NCBI RefSeq assembly: GCF_030182585.1
Contig: NZ_JARXOW010000001.1
Span: 1-64,000, forward strand
DNA from: Pedobacter faecalis
Lineage (GTDB): Bacteria; Bacteroidota; Bacteroidia; Sphingobacteriales; Sphingobacteriaceae
Direction of reading: 5' to 3'
Length of the DNA: 64,000 nucleotides
Shown: positions 16,421 through 25,207 of the stretch, one piece after another
How positions within the stretch are numbered: position 1 is the first letter of the stretch
Layout: every line of letters starts with the position of its first letter
Notes under the pieces: model-generated
The model's input: the letters and a program-made list of their open reading frames with translations, nothing else
Databases searched by the model: none
Told to the model about the DNA's origin: nothing
Program-made: the position numbers and the translations under genes

Positions 16421-18967
16421 ATGGAGCACATCACCACGCCGATTTTTCAAGCGCTCTTTCAATCAGACGTGCCGCGGATCATTCTTCGGGCAAACTCGCC
16501 CGAGTTTACGATACTTGATTATAACAGTGCACATATGCAGGCTACGGGTATAGGTGCTGGCTCCGACCATCGAGGCAAAAGCCTGTGGCAAGTTTACGAT
16601 CCGGTGATCGCAGGTGAGAATGGCCCGGAACTGGTAAGCCTGGCCTTAAACCAGGCGATAGACCACAATACACAGGTGCATATGCCCGTTTTCCGATACG
16701 ACATGCGCAACGAAGCAGGCGAAGTAGTGCCGAGCTGGTGGCAGCTAGAGATATTGCCGGTGAAAAAGAATTCTGACGATGTGGAATATCTGCTGATCAC
16801 AACGCAGAATGTTACTCAGGCGATTCGCGCCGAACACCGGGAGCAGGAACTTACTGAGGAGCTTGCTGCTTCTAACGAAGAGCTTGCTGCAGCAAATGAA
16901 GAACTGACAGCTACAGTTGAGGATTTGAAGGAAGCGCATGATGAGCTTGAAAAGCTTAACGCGGAGCTTGAGGCTAAGATTGAGGCTCGTGTCCGGGATC
17001 TGGCTAGAAGTGAGACCAGTTTGCGTAGCCTGGTGATGACTGCGCATTATCCGCTGATGATACTCAGAGGCCGCGAGTGGGTTATAGAAATTGTTAATCA
17101 ACCTCTTGTAAACTTGTGGGACCGATCGATAGAGGAGGTTACAGGCCGGCAGCTGATGGAGATACTCCCGGAGCTTGAGGCGCAGCCGTTTCCAGGCTAT
17201 TTACGACAGGTCTATGAAACCGGTATAGGATACGGGCAGGAGGAGCAGATATTTTACTACAATTCACCCTCAGGTCCGGCCGAAAAGTATGTCAGTTTTT
17301 ATTATGATCCGCTAAGAGATGACCAAGGCAATGTATGCGGTATTATCGTGGCGGCCGATGACATTACAGCGAAGGTTCAGCAGCGCCAGCTGCTCGAGGC
17401 CAGTTTGGAAAATGAGCAGGTGCTGACAGAGCAACTCAACGCTATTAATGAGGAGCTTACTGCCGCGGTAGAAGATCTTTCTGCCTCCAACGAGGATCTC
17501 ATTCGTTCGCAACATGATTTACAGGACAAGCATCAGGCACTCACTGAAAGTGAAGCACGGTTCAGGAGTTTAATCCGTCAGGCCCCGATTGGAATATGTG
17601 TGCTCCGGGCGAGTGATTTGATGGTGCAGGAGGTTAATGATGGTTATCTTGAACTGGTAGGCAAGGACAGGGCTGAACTGGAAAACCGTACGATTTGGGA
17701 GGCCGTATCAGAAGCGGCCGAAAGCTATGCGCCGGTTATGGACCATGTTATTCGTACAGGGCAGCCGTTTGTTGCCAAGGAGCATGAGGTTGTCCTTATC
17801 AAGCATGGTATACCTCAAACGGTCTTTATCGATTTTGTATATGAACCTGTGGTAAACCAGGGTCAGATCAATACGATTATGGTTGTGGCCATTGATGTGA
17901 CGGAGCAGGTTAAAGGAAGACGGTCCATCGAAGACGTTGAAGAACGCATCAGGCTTGCGGTGGACGCTGCTGAGATTGGTACTTTTGAACATAATTATCT
18001 GACCAATGCCTTGCTCACATCAGAGCGCTTCGACGCTATATTTGGTTTTCCTAAGCCGTCTTCGCGCCTTGATCTTCTTCCGTTGTTTCATCCCGACGAC
18101 GTTCATTTGAGTAAGCAGGCTCACATTAGGGCGGCGCGCGATGGTCACATGTTTTACGAGGCACGGTTAATCGCCAAGGATCAGTCGATTCGCTGGATCA
18201 GGGTTCAGGCTAAGGTTTACTTTCAGTCGAACGGAATACCTGAAAAGCTGTTGGGTACGGTTTTGGATATCACCGACTTTAAGAAATTGCAACAGCAGAA
18301 AGACGACTTTATTTCCATTGCCAGCCACGAACTTAAGACGCCGATCACAGCGCTTAAAGCTTCTCTTCAGTTAATGCAGCGATTGAAGGATAATCCATCC
18401 GCAGCTATTTTGCCAAGGCTGATTGATCAGGCCGGCAGGAGCATGGATAAGATCAGTGCGCTGATTGACGACTTGCTCAACGTAAGCCGGATGAATGAAG
18501 GTTCTATGCGGTTGAATAAGACTACCTTCCTTTTGAAGAAGTTACTTGACGAATGCTGCGGGCATGTGCGTGTAAGTGGCACTCACGAGCTCATCTTTGA
18601 GGGCGACGAAGAACTGGAAGTGTATGCGGATGAGCACAGGATAGATCAGGTGGTTGTAAATTTTGTAAACAACGCGGTTAAGTATGCACCTGACTCGAGA
18701 TATATTTACCTGATTGCGGAAAGGGTTGGCAATACCGCTAGGGTGGCGGTACGGGATAACGGGCCAGGCATTTCGGCCGACAAGCTTCCGCATTTGTTTG
18801 AACGCTATTACCGCGCAGATGAGTCTGGTTATCAGGTGTCCGGACTCGGTTTAGGCTTGTACATCAGTGCGGATATTATCCAGCGTCATGGGGGCGAAAT
18901 TGGTGTGGACAGCAAGCTCGGGGCAGGATCAACTTTTTGGTTTACACTTCCCATTGGGCTGGACTAA
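16421..18967 (+). CDS. Multi-PAS sensor histidine kinase
   Basis: An 848-residue kinase without clear transmembrane segments, so probably cytoplasmic. PAS-like domains lie at about 10-135, 205-325, 385-505 and 515-625. Two long coiled coils rich in the E-E-L-A-A-S-N-E-E-L type repeat (about 138-200 and 330-380) separate the first three. The HisKA domain carries the phosphoacceptor His636 in S-H-E-L-K-T-P, followed by a HATPase with N-N-A-V-K-Y-A, D-N-G-P-G-I and G-L-G-L-G-L-Y. It ends in a kinase core with no receiver. It lies just before the stressosome operon, which has its own promoter. Confidence 0.92.
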   Translation: MEHITTPIFQALFQSDVPRIILRANSPEFTILDYNSAHMQATGIGAGSDHRGKSLWQVYDPVIAGENGPELVSLALNQAIDHNTQVHMPVFRYDMRNEAGEVVPSWWQLEILPVKKNSDDVEYLLITTQNVTQAIRAEHREQELTEELAASNEELAAANEELTATVEDLKEAHDELEKLNAELEAKIEARVRDLARSETSLRSLVMTAHYPLMILRGREWVIEIVNQPLVNLWDRSIEEVTGRQLMEILPELEAQPFPGYLRQVYETGIGYGQEEQIFYYNSPSGPAEKYVSFYYDPLRDDQGNVCGIIVAADDITAKVQQRQLLEASLENEQVLTEQLNAINEELTAAVEDLSASNEDLIRSQHDLQDKHQALTESEARFRSLIRQAPIGICVLRASDLMVQEVNDGYLELVGKDRAELENRTIWEAVSEAAESYAPVMDHVIRTGQPFVAKEHEVVLIKHGIPQTVFIDFVYEPVVNQGQINTIMVVAIDVTEQVKGRRSIEDVEERIRLAVDAAEIGTFEHNYLTNALLTSERFDAIFGFPKPSSRLDLLPLFHPDDVHLSKQAHIRAARDGHMFYEARLIAKDQSIRWIRVQAKVYFQSNGIPEKLLGTVLDITDFKKLQQQKDDFISIASHELKTPITALKASLQLMQRLKDNPSAAILPRLIDQAGRSMDKISALIDDLLNVSRMNEGSMRLNKTTFLLKKLLDECCGHVRVSGTHELIFEGDEELEVYADEHRIDQVVVNFVNNAVKYAPDSRYIYLIAERVGNTARVAVRDNGPGISADKLPHLFERYYRADESGYQVSGLGLGLYISADIIQRHGGEIGVDSKLGAGSTFWFTLPIGLD

Positions 18968-19019
18968 ACTCATTTTTTTGCATTTCTACAGAACATTCTA
19001 ATACTTCGTTTTGTCGACG

Positions 19020-19049
19020 TTGCAAATGTGCAAATGATTGTTACTTTTG
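19020..19049 (+). promoter_or_regulatory. Promoter of the stressosome operon
   Basis: TTG at 19020-19022 and an exact -7 TACTTTTG at 19042-19049, 19 nt apart. The spacer contains a perfect tandem repeat TGCAAATG (19021-19028 and 19029-19036), which could bind a regulator. Predicted start near 19056, leader about 15 nt. Confidence 0.7.
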
Positions 19050-19070
19050 TTTAAAAAATAAATAACTGGA

Positions 19071-19934
19071 ATGAAACAAAATACGTCGGCTCTTCTGAAA
19101 AAGAAAAGCGCTCAGATCATGGAAAAGTGGATGACAAATCAACTGGCTGATGCCGGGCTGCGCGATGATCTGATCAGTAACGAAGACCTGAGGGAACAGT
19201 CTGAAGAACTGCTTACTTCGTTGCTGAACAATATCAGTAGTGAAAATATTGTCAACCCGGAATCCGGCGATTTTGATCAGCTGATTGAGATCCTTTCCGG
19301 CGTATCGATCTCCCGGGCAAGACAAGGGTTTTCCCCAAGGGAAACCGGGATGTATGTACTTAGTCTGAAACAAGCTTTGGTTGAACTCCTGGAAAAGGAA
19401 ATAAAAGACGATCCTGCTTTGCTTTATGCTGAAGTGACAAAGATCGGTAAGTTGTTCGACTACTTCAGCATGCTTACCTTCGAAACTTTTATTAAGGGAA
19501 GGGAAGATGTAATTCTGCGTCAGACCGACGAAATCACGGAGATTTCCACTCCGGTTATACAGGTTTGGGACGGCATTCTTGCCTTACCTATTATAGGCAC
19601 CCTGGATAGCTCACGAACGCAAATCGTGATGGAAAGTCTGCTTGAAAATATTGTTCAGACGGAAAGTACCATCGCCATCCTGGATATATCAGGAGTTCCG
19701 GCTGTTGATTCGCTGGTAGCCCAGCATTTAATGAAAACTGTGGCAGCAACAAGGCTCATGGGCGCCGAATGCGTTATTAGCGGTATCAGACCGGAAATAG
19801 CGCAAACCATTGTGCATCTGGGGATAGACCTGTCAGGTATCATCACCAAGGCATCGTTGGCGAGTGCACTTAAGTATGCTTTTCAGGTATTAAAGCTTGA
19901 AGTCCGGAAACAAGTAGTGAAAGTAAATCAGTAA
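19071..19934 (+). CDS. rsbR: RsbR-type stressosome scaffold/sensor protein
   Basis: A 287-residue protein with an N-terminal RsbRD_N domain (about 8-145, beginning A-L-L-K-K-K-S-A-Q-I-M-E-K-W) and a C-terminal STAS domain (about 155-275). With RsbS it should form the stressosome core; the N-domain would be the sensory turret. Residues matching the two kinase target sites of B. subtilis RsbRA are Ser214 in V-D-S and Thr246 in I-A-Q-T, judged by position. First gene of a tightly packed operon, 6 nt before rsbS. Confidence 0.88.
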   Translation: MKQNTSALLKKKSAQIMEKWMTNQLADAGLRDDLISNEDLREQSEELLTSLLNNISSENIVNPESGDFDQLIEILSGVSISRARQGFSPRETGMYVLSLKQALVELLEKEIKDDPALLYAEVTKIGKLFDYFSMLTFETFIKGREDVILRQTDEITEISTPVIQVWDGILALPIIGTLDSSRTQIVMESLLENIVQTESTIAILDISGVPAVDSLVAQHLMKTVAATRLMGAECVISGIRPEIAQTIVHLGIDLSGIITKASLASALKYAFQVLKLEVRKQVVKVNQ

Positions 19935-19940
19935 GTTTTT

Positions 19941-20351
19941 ATGGAGAAAATTCCTATTTTAAAAATGGGACCCTTTCTGCTTGTGACTATACAAGTAGAT
20001 CTTTATGATCGTTTAGCGCTGAACCTGGAATCGGATCTTATTCAGACCATTAACAAGACCGGCGCTCAGGGGGTCTTAATCGACATATCTGCCGTGTCGA
20101 TCGTAGATTCCTTTATGGGCAGGATTATTGGTAATATCGCCAGCATGTCTAAGATACTCGACGCGCATACCGTTGTAGTAGGGATGCAGCCCGCCGTTGC
20201 CATTACACTTATTGAGTTGGGATTGCCGCTAACAGGTGTGCATACGGCACTAAATGTGGAGCGGGGCATGGAGTTTTTGAGGTCAAAAATAGTGGTAGAT
20301 CAGGAAGATATTGATGAAGAACTAAACAACGATGATAATCTCGCTCTCTAA
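19941..20351 (+). CDS. rsbS: RsbS-type stressosome scaffold (STAS)
   Basis: A 136-residue single STAS-domain protein. Typical RsbS segments are I-P-I-L-K-M-G near the N-terminus, I-D-I-S-A-V-S-I-V-D-S with Ser57 at the position phosphorylated by RsbT in B. subtilis, and G-M-Q-P-A-V-A-I-T-L-I-E-L-G (81-94). It would hold RsbT in the complex until phosphorylated. The last 15 residues are an acidic extension rich in D and E. The gene overlaps rsbT by 20 nt. Confidence 0.9.
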   Translation: MEKIPILKMGPFLLVTIQVDLYDRLALNLESDLIQTINKTGAQGVLIDISAVSIVDSFMGRIIGNIASMSKILDAHTVVVGMQPAVAITLIELGLPLTGVHTALNVERGMEFLRSKIVVDQEDIDEELNNDDNLAL

Positions 20352-20745
20352 GCAGCAGATGCGGATTGAAAGAGATCACGATGTGGTGCCTTTTAGAAAC
20401 AGAGTTAAGGAGTGTGCTGTAAAGATCAGGATGGGCCTGGTTAATCAGACCAAGCTGATCACTGCTGCAAGTGAACTTGTCAGGAACATGTTGAAATATG
20501 GCGGAGGAGGCGAGACATTAATTGAAGTGGTAAGCCGGGGCAGGGATACTGGCGTTCGGCTGACATTTTTAGATCATGGTCCGGGAATTCAGGATATAGC
20601 CCAGGCCATGAAAGATGGCTTCTCGACTGGGAAAAGTCTCGGTTTAGGTTTGCCTGGCGCCAGGCGGCTGGTAAATGAGTTTGACATTAAAAGTGAGTGG
20701 GGTAAGGGAACGACAGTTGTTATAACAAAGTGGGCGAATGGTTAG
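20332..20745 (+). CDS. rsbT: RsbT-type switch kinase
   Basis: A 137-residue GHKL ATPase/kinase. The N-box A-S-E-L-V-R-N-M-L-K-Y-G-G-G-G (about 45-59), D-H-G-P-G-I near 82-87 and G-L-G-L-P-G-A-R-R-L are all present, so it should be active. In B. subtilis RsbT phosphorylates RsbR and RsbS and then leaves to activate the phosphatase RsbU; no RsbU is encoded here, so the partner must differ. It overlaps rsbS by 20 nt and the next gene by 8 nt, indicating coupled translation. Confidence 0.92.
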   Translation: MIISLSKQQMRIERDHDVVPFRNRVKECAVKIRMGLVNQTKLITAASELVRNMLKYGGGGETLIEVVSRGRDTGVRLTFLDHGPGIQDIAQAMKDGFSTGKSLGLGLPGARRLVNEFDIKSEWGKGTTVVITKWANG

Positions 20746-21751
20746 TGGCGTTTATAAGAGCTTTGATGCTAACGACAGAAGTTATTTTGCGATCATCAAA
20801 AAGGAAATACATAAATTGGTTGCTGAGGCCGGCTTCCCTGAACAAAAAGTAGCGCATACGGATATCATTGTTGGAGAAACCACCTCTAACCTGATGAAGC
20901 ACGCTTTAGGGGGCGAAATTCTTGTCGCTTTAAAGGGGGAGGGTAGTGAGTCCTATCTGGAAATCGTCAGCATAGATAGTGGTCCTGGAATAAAAGACGT
21001 GGATCGCATGATGGAAGACGGCGTATCCACCTCCAGCACCATGGGGCACGGATTAGGAAGTATACGGCGATTGTCTGATTTTTTTGATGCTTATTCGTTA
21101 CAGGGATGGGGCACGATTCTTCTAATCAGGATCTTCAAAGACAAGCCGCTTAAAAACAGCATGAGTAGTGCTTTAGGGGCACTTATTGTACCAAAGAAAG
21201 GTGAGGAAGTAAGTGGAGACGGGCTGATCGTGGCCAGGAACAAAAATCATGTGAAATTAATGCTTATGGACGGGCTGGGCCATGGCGCCGATGCAAACGC
21301 GGTGATTAAAGAGGCGGCTAAAGCCTTTAATAATTGCCTTACCGACGACCCTGTTGCAACGGTCAGATATATCCACAGCTATATCAGGAAGACCCGCGGG
21401 GGGGTGGGTACCGTATTGTTATATAATCTAAAAGATGCCTCCTGGGAGGCTGCAGGTGCAGGAAACATCATGGGCAAGCTGTTCGGACACGCCTCAAGTA
21501 AAAACCTCGTACCGTATAACGGAATTATCGGGCATAATATACCTGCTACAATGAATGTTCAACGATATAGCGGTAGTGATTTTCCTCTGGTCATTTTATG
21601 TTCAGATGGAATTAAGTCCAGATGGGATATCTCCAGGTATGTCGGTGTTCAGCGTCATGATCCGGTGATACTTGCTACGGCCATCTATAAAGATTATGGG
21701 CGGCAAACGGATGATATGTCGGTAATAGTTGCTAAATTGAATACTTTATGA
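20738..21751 (+). CDS. RsbX-like PP2C phosphatase fused to an RsbT-like ATPase domain
   Basis: A 337-residue two-domain protein. The N-terminal half (about 1-135) is an RsbT/SpoIIAB-like GHKL module with G-E-T-T-S-N-L-M-K-H-A, D-S-G-P-G-I and G-H-G-L-G-S-I-R-R-L. The C-terminal half (about 145-337) is a SpoIIE/RsbX-type PP2C phosphatase with M-D-G-L-G-H-G-A-D-A, C-S-D-G-I and T-D-D-M-S-V-I-V. By family, RsbX removes phosphates from RsbR and RsbS and resets the stressosome; that role here is inferred. It overlaps the next gene by 4 nt (ATGA). Confidence 0.88.
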   Translation: MVSGVYKSFDANDRSYFAIIKKEIHKLVAEAGFPEQKVAHTDIIVGETTSNLMKHALGGEILVALKGEGSESYLEIVSIDSGPGIKDVDRMMEDGVSTSSTMGHGLGSIRRLSDFFDAYSLQGWGTILLIRIFKDKPLKNSMSSALGALIVPKKGEEVSGDGLIVARNKNHVKLMLMDGLGHGADANAVIKEAAKAFNNCLTDDPVATVRYIHSYIRKTRGGVGTVLLYNLKDASWEAAGAGNIMGKLFGHASSKNLVPYNGIIGHNIPATMNVQRYSGSDFPLVILCSDGIKSRWDISRYVGVQRHDPVILATAIYKDYGRQTDDMSVIVAKLNTL

Positions 21752-22938
21752 ACTCAATTCTGGAGATAACACTGGAAAACGAAATGGATGTCATGCTTGC
21801 ACATCAGAAAATGATGCGCGCTGCGGAGATAATTGGATTGAGTATTACTACTAAGACCACTTTTGTTACTGCACTCTCTGAGCTAAGCCGTGTATTAATT
21901 GAGCACACGGATAAAGGCCTGCTTTCTGTTGCTGTGGCAAGCGATAATGCAAGGCATAAGTTGAATGCATTGCTCACTTATCCTGTTGCCGACGGACTGA
22001 TCGACGAGCGTCTCTTCTATTATGCCAAGAAGCTGGTGCCTGTGTTAGATTTCACTAGCACCGCAGAGAGCTACGCCATAAATTTCAGTATCGGATTGCC
22101 AAGATCTGCCGCTTTCGGGGCTGAAGTCCTGAGGCGCGTACGGTCTGAAGTGCGCGACAAGATTATCTCACCGTATGAGGGGATTAAAAGTAAAAATGCT
22201 GAGCTTTCGCGTCTTACCGAAATGCAGGAAGAGCAGTTGCGATACTCAAAACGTCTTAACGAATTAAAAAGCGAATTCCTGTCGGTTGCCAGCCACGAAA
22301 TCAAAACTCCGCTGACGGTGTTACATGGCTATGTTCAGATGGCCGCAAAAAAAGAAACACTTGAGGAGACACGAAAGATTATTACGAAAATAGAACAGCA
22401 GCTTAAAAAACTCAATCACCTCTCCGTAAAGCTCCTTGATTCTGCCAAGACAGACAGCGGTAAGCTGGAATATGATAAGCAGCCTATGATGGTTAATGCT
22501 GTTTTGGAACGCCTCTTTGCAGACCTTGTATTGATTACTTCAAGCCATGAACTCGAAATGTCCGTGTGCGATGATGTTCAACTTTTCATAGATCCTGTTC
22601 GCATAGAGCAGGTTATAAGCAATATGGTATCTAACGCGGCAAAGTATTCGGCTCCCGGAAGCAGGATTAATATCAGTAGCAGCCTGAACGACAATGCTGA
22701 ATTGGTTATTTCTGTTAAGGACGAAGGTTTTGGAATGAACAGTGAAAGTGTGTCAAGAGTATTTGAAAAATTTTATAGGGATAAAGGTGTAGCCAGTTCC
22801 TATTCGGGCTTAGGGATGGGAATGTACATTGCTAACGAGATCGTATCCGAACATGGTGGCAGGATCTGGGTGGAAAGTGAAGCTGGCAAAGGTTCAACAT
22901 TTCATTTCTCTATACCCCGCGCGGAAGGTGCAGCTTAA
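21748..22938 (+). CDS. Histidine kinase with RsbT-like N-terminal module, last gene of the stressosome operon
   Basis: A 396-residue cytoplasmic histidine kinase. Residues about 1-120 resemble an RsbT-type fold with a degenerate N-box (T-A-L-S-E-L-S-R-V-L-I-E-H), but lack the ATP-lid glycines. A helical linker (about 130-175) leads to HisKA with His183 in S-H-E-I-K-T-P-L, then HATPase with N-A-A-K-Y-S, D-E-G-F-G-M and G-L-G-M-G-M-Y. Coupled by ATGA overlap to the phosphatase gene, it is the likely output of the stressosome. Its response regulator is not adjacent; 24822-25184 is a candidate. Confidence 0.88.
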   Translation: MNSILEITLENEMDVMLAHQKMMRAAEIIGLSITTKTTFVTALSELSRVLIEHTDKGLLSVAVASDNARHKLNALLTYPVADGLIDERLFYYAKKLVPVLDFTSTAESYAINFSIGLPRSAAFGAEVLRRVRSEVRDKIISPYEGIKSKNAELSRLTEMQEEQLRYSKRLNELKSEFLSVASHEIKTPLTVLHGYVQMAAKKETLEETRKIITKIEQQLKKLNHLSVKLLDSAKTDSGKLEYDKQPMMVNAVLERLFADLVLITSSHELEMSVCDDVQLFIDPVRIEQVISNMVSNAAKYSAPGSRINISSSLNDNAELVISVKDEGFGMNSESVSRVFEKFYRDKGVASSYSGLGMGMYIANEIVSEHGGRIWVESEAGKGSTFHFSIPRAEGAA

Positions 22939-22959
22939 GCTTCAAATGCCTGGAGAATG

Positions 22960-23919
22960 TTAAGAATGCTTTTTCAGCAGGAGCAGTGCGGCAGCTAATC
23001 CAAGTATAATTCCGCCACCGATATATTTCCGGTGGGCTTTAGGTTTCCCTGGTAGCCCCCAGCCCCCGTACACAGCGTTTCCATACCGCACGGGGTTAAA
23101 CAGGTTACCGTCTGATTTTTCTATTTTTTCAGCTCTGTTCAAGTAACATTTGATTACTGCTCCGGCGATCCCCTTGGTAAGCCCAGGCATTAAAGCGTAA
23201 GACAAACGCAGCAGGCGCGACGCGCTACCGATCATCGTTTCATTTGTGGGATTGTCGGCAAGCGCTGTCACGGTCGATGCAATACGTCTTGGGTCATAAA
23301 CAGGAGGTGCCGGTCTGACTTGCTTTCCGGTATAGTTAGCCGCATGCTGTATGCCTGGCGTATCCAGAAATGCAGGGAAAATATCACACACATGGATGTT
23401 TTCAAATTCGGCCAATTCTGTTTTTAATGCGGCGGAGAAGCCCCTCAGTCCAAACTTACTGGCCGAATATGCCACACCAAACGGAACAGGCAAGAAGCCG
23501 CCAATGGAGATATTATTGATCAGTATACCATACTGTTGTTTCTTAAAATATGGAAGTGCCGCATGTGCGCCATGCATGTAACCAAGCAGGTTTGTCTTTA
23601 TCACCTGTTCCTGCACAACCATTGGGGTTTCATCAAATGGGCCGACAGCCAGAACCCCTGCATTGTTTACCCATACATCTATTCCCGCGCCTTGCTCATC
23701 GGCTATTGCAGCAAGGTTGACCATGTCGGCCGACTCCGTAACGTCGGTTTTAACAACGGTGGCAATAGCTCCAAATGATCTACACTCCGCAACCAGTTCT
23801 TCAAGTTCTCTCTCATTCCTGGAAGCCAGGAAAAGTCTGTCCTGTCTTTCCGCAAATGCAAGTGCGATTGCTTTTCCTACGCCGCTGGATGCCCCGGTTA
23901 TCACTATGGTTTTTGACAT
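22960..23919 (-). CDS. Short-chain dehydrogenase/reductase with C-terminal membrane segment
   Basis: A 319-residue classical-type SDR. The cofactor motif T-G-A-S-S-G-V-G-K-A is at about 7-16, N-N-A-G near 87-90, the catalytic Tyr-Lys in Y-S-A-S-K near 155-159. The final 25 residues form a hydrophobic helix (I-I-L-G-L-A-A-A-L-L-L-L) ending in K-K-H, which should anchor the enzyme in the membrane. It converges on the stressosome operon. Substrate unknown. Confidence 0.87.
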   Translation of the reverse strand: MSKTIVITGASSGVGKAIALAFAERQDRLFLASRNERELEELVAECRSFGAIATVVKTDVTESADMVNLAAIADEQGAGIDVWVNNAGVLAVGPFDETPMVVQEQVIKTNLLGYMHGAHAALPYFKKQQYGILINNISIGGFLPVPFGVAYSASKFGLRGFSAALKTELAEFENIHVCDIFPAFLDTPGIQHAANYTGKQVRPAPPVYDPRRIASTVTALADNPTNETMIGSASRLLRLSYALMPGLTKGIAGAVIKCYLNRAEKIEKSDGNLFNPVRYGNAVYGGWGLPGKPKAHRKYIGGGIILGLAAALLLLKKHS

Positions 23920-24051
23920 AATCCGATTTAATTATTCACTTAATTGAAACTCAAAAGCACGTAAAATGTTTCGATTAATCTCATTCCGGAAGTTTCTATA
24001 AAACATAGCAGATGCAACGCTTGTTACACGAGGAACACAATAACAATAATT

Positions 24052-24243
24052 ATGAAAAATACGAAAGGTAATTTGCAGAACCAGGACGACGTAAATCCTA
24101 CGACTCAGCTCGACAAGATTTTAGTAGAGGGAAGTGATGAAGCCGTGGATACCAACGGTACCGGGTCTAACCGGCCGGTGCCAACTTCAGACTCAGTGGT
24201 CATTAAACATGAATCATCAGATGACGACCATGATAAGGACTGA
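24052..24243 (+). CDS. Small acidic hydrophilic protein (63 aa)
   Basis: A 63-residue, probably disordered protein rich in D, N, T and S, ending in an acidic tail (S-S-D-D-D-H-D-K-D). No family is recognised. It starts with a good ATG after an AT-rich leader. It ends inside the upstream extension of the DUF4268 frame, and I take both as possible neighbours in one transcript. Function unknown; small proteins of this sort commonly sit in stress regions of Sphingobacteriaceae, which is only a contextual remark. Confidence 0.5.
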   Translation: MKNTKGNLQNQDDVNPTTQLDKILVEGSDEAVDTNGTGSNRPVPTSDSVVIKHESSDDDHDKD

Positions 24244-24745
24244 CAAAAAAAAAGCTAACTTTACAGACAAAAAAGATAACAGGTTGTATTCAAAGAGCGA
24301 GGCATCACAGCTTAGACACGAATTCTGGACTACTTTCGGTCAATACATCTCGCCCCATCCTTCGGCAGATGGAATGCGGATAAACTGGGTAAATTATAAG
24401 ACCGGCATTAAGCATCTTCAGTTCAAGATGCAGGCCGACAACCGATCGGCCTCCATCGCTATAGAGATTTCCAATCCGGACCCAGGCATTCAGGAACTTG
24501 TTTTTGAACAATTTAGCGAATTAAAAAAAGTCCTGCATGAACAACTTGGAGAAGAATGGGAATGGAATAAGTTTGTAGCCGATGAATATGGTAAAACTAT
24601 TTGCCGTATTGAGCGTTCCTTAAGTGGTGTACGGATATTCAGGAAAGAAGACTGGCCTACACTCATATCATTTTTCAAACCAAGGATTATCGCGCTCGAC
24701 GAATTCTGGAGTGTGGCGCAATTCAGCTTTGAGATGTTTAAGTAA
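24221..24745 (+). CDS. DUF4268 domain-containing protein
   Basis: A roughly 174-residue protein whose body, from L-Y-S-K-S-E-A-S-Q-L-R-H-E-F-W-T-T-F-G-Q-Y to the end, matches the DUF4268 pattern, a nuclease-fold-like domain of unknown role. The start is uncertain: ATGs at 24221 and 24230 overlap the preceding ORF, while family members usually begin at the Y-S-K-E-E-A-S segment, where this gene has a TTG at 24284. A run of nine A (24245-24253) lies between these choices. No signal peptide. Confidence 0.75.
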   Translation: MTTMIRTDKKKANFTDKKDNRLYSKSEASQLRHEFWTTFGQYISPHPSADGMRINWVNYKTGIKHLQFKMQADNRSASIAIEISNPDPGIQELVFEQFSELKKVLHEQLGEEWEWNKFVADEYGKTICRIERSLSGVRIFRKEDWPTLISFFKPRIIALDEFWSVAQFSFEMFK

Positions 24746-24821
24746 CATTTATATGCATTTCCGCAGATGTGGCAAAGTTGTTGCTTATAAAAACGCAACG
24801 ACCATATAAAACTACTCTAAC

Positions 24822-25184
24822 ATGATAAAAAGAATACATGTGCTTGAAGATGATGAGGATATCAGATACATAATCGGCGTCTTGCTAAAAGACGAAGGTT
24901 ATGAATTGCAATTGTCGTCTTCTTTTACAGAGCTAAAGAGCAAATTAAGAGATTCAGTACCTGATCTGTTCATTCTGGATGTAATGATACCTGACGGTGA
25001 CGGTACCGATATTTGTACTGATCTGAAGAGCGATCCCTTCACCAGACATATCCCGATTATCGTCATGTCGGCGAACGACCAGAATAAGCAGAAAAGTCTT
25101 GAAGCAGGCGCCAATGATTATATCAGCAAGCCTTTCGACATAGATTACATCGTGAAGCGTATCAACGCTCAGCTCAACCGTTAA
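24822..25184 (+). CDS. Single-domain response regulator (CheY-like)
   Basis: A 120-residue receiver domain without output domain. The acidic pocket is E9-D10-D11, the phosphoacceptor Asp53 in F-I-L-D-V-M-I-P-D-G, the switch Ser83 in V-M-S-A-N and Lys103 in S-K-P-F-D. All residues for phosphorylation are intact. It may receive phosphate from the stressosome-linked or the PAS kinase nearby; this is inference from position. A strong terminator follows 23 nt after the stop. Confidence 0.93.
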   Translation: MIKRIHVLEDDEDIRYIIGVLLKDEGYELQLSSSFTELKSKLRDSVPDLFILDVMIPDGDGTDICTDLKSDPFTRHIPIIVMSANDQNKQKSLEAGANDYISKPFDIDYIVKRINAQLNR

Positions 25185-25207
25185 ACTTACATTCCTATCT
25201 TATAAGG

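Noticed and set aside
22960..23919. SDR gene as part of the stressosome operon
   Set aside because: It is on the opposite strand and convergent; no functional link can be read.
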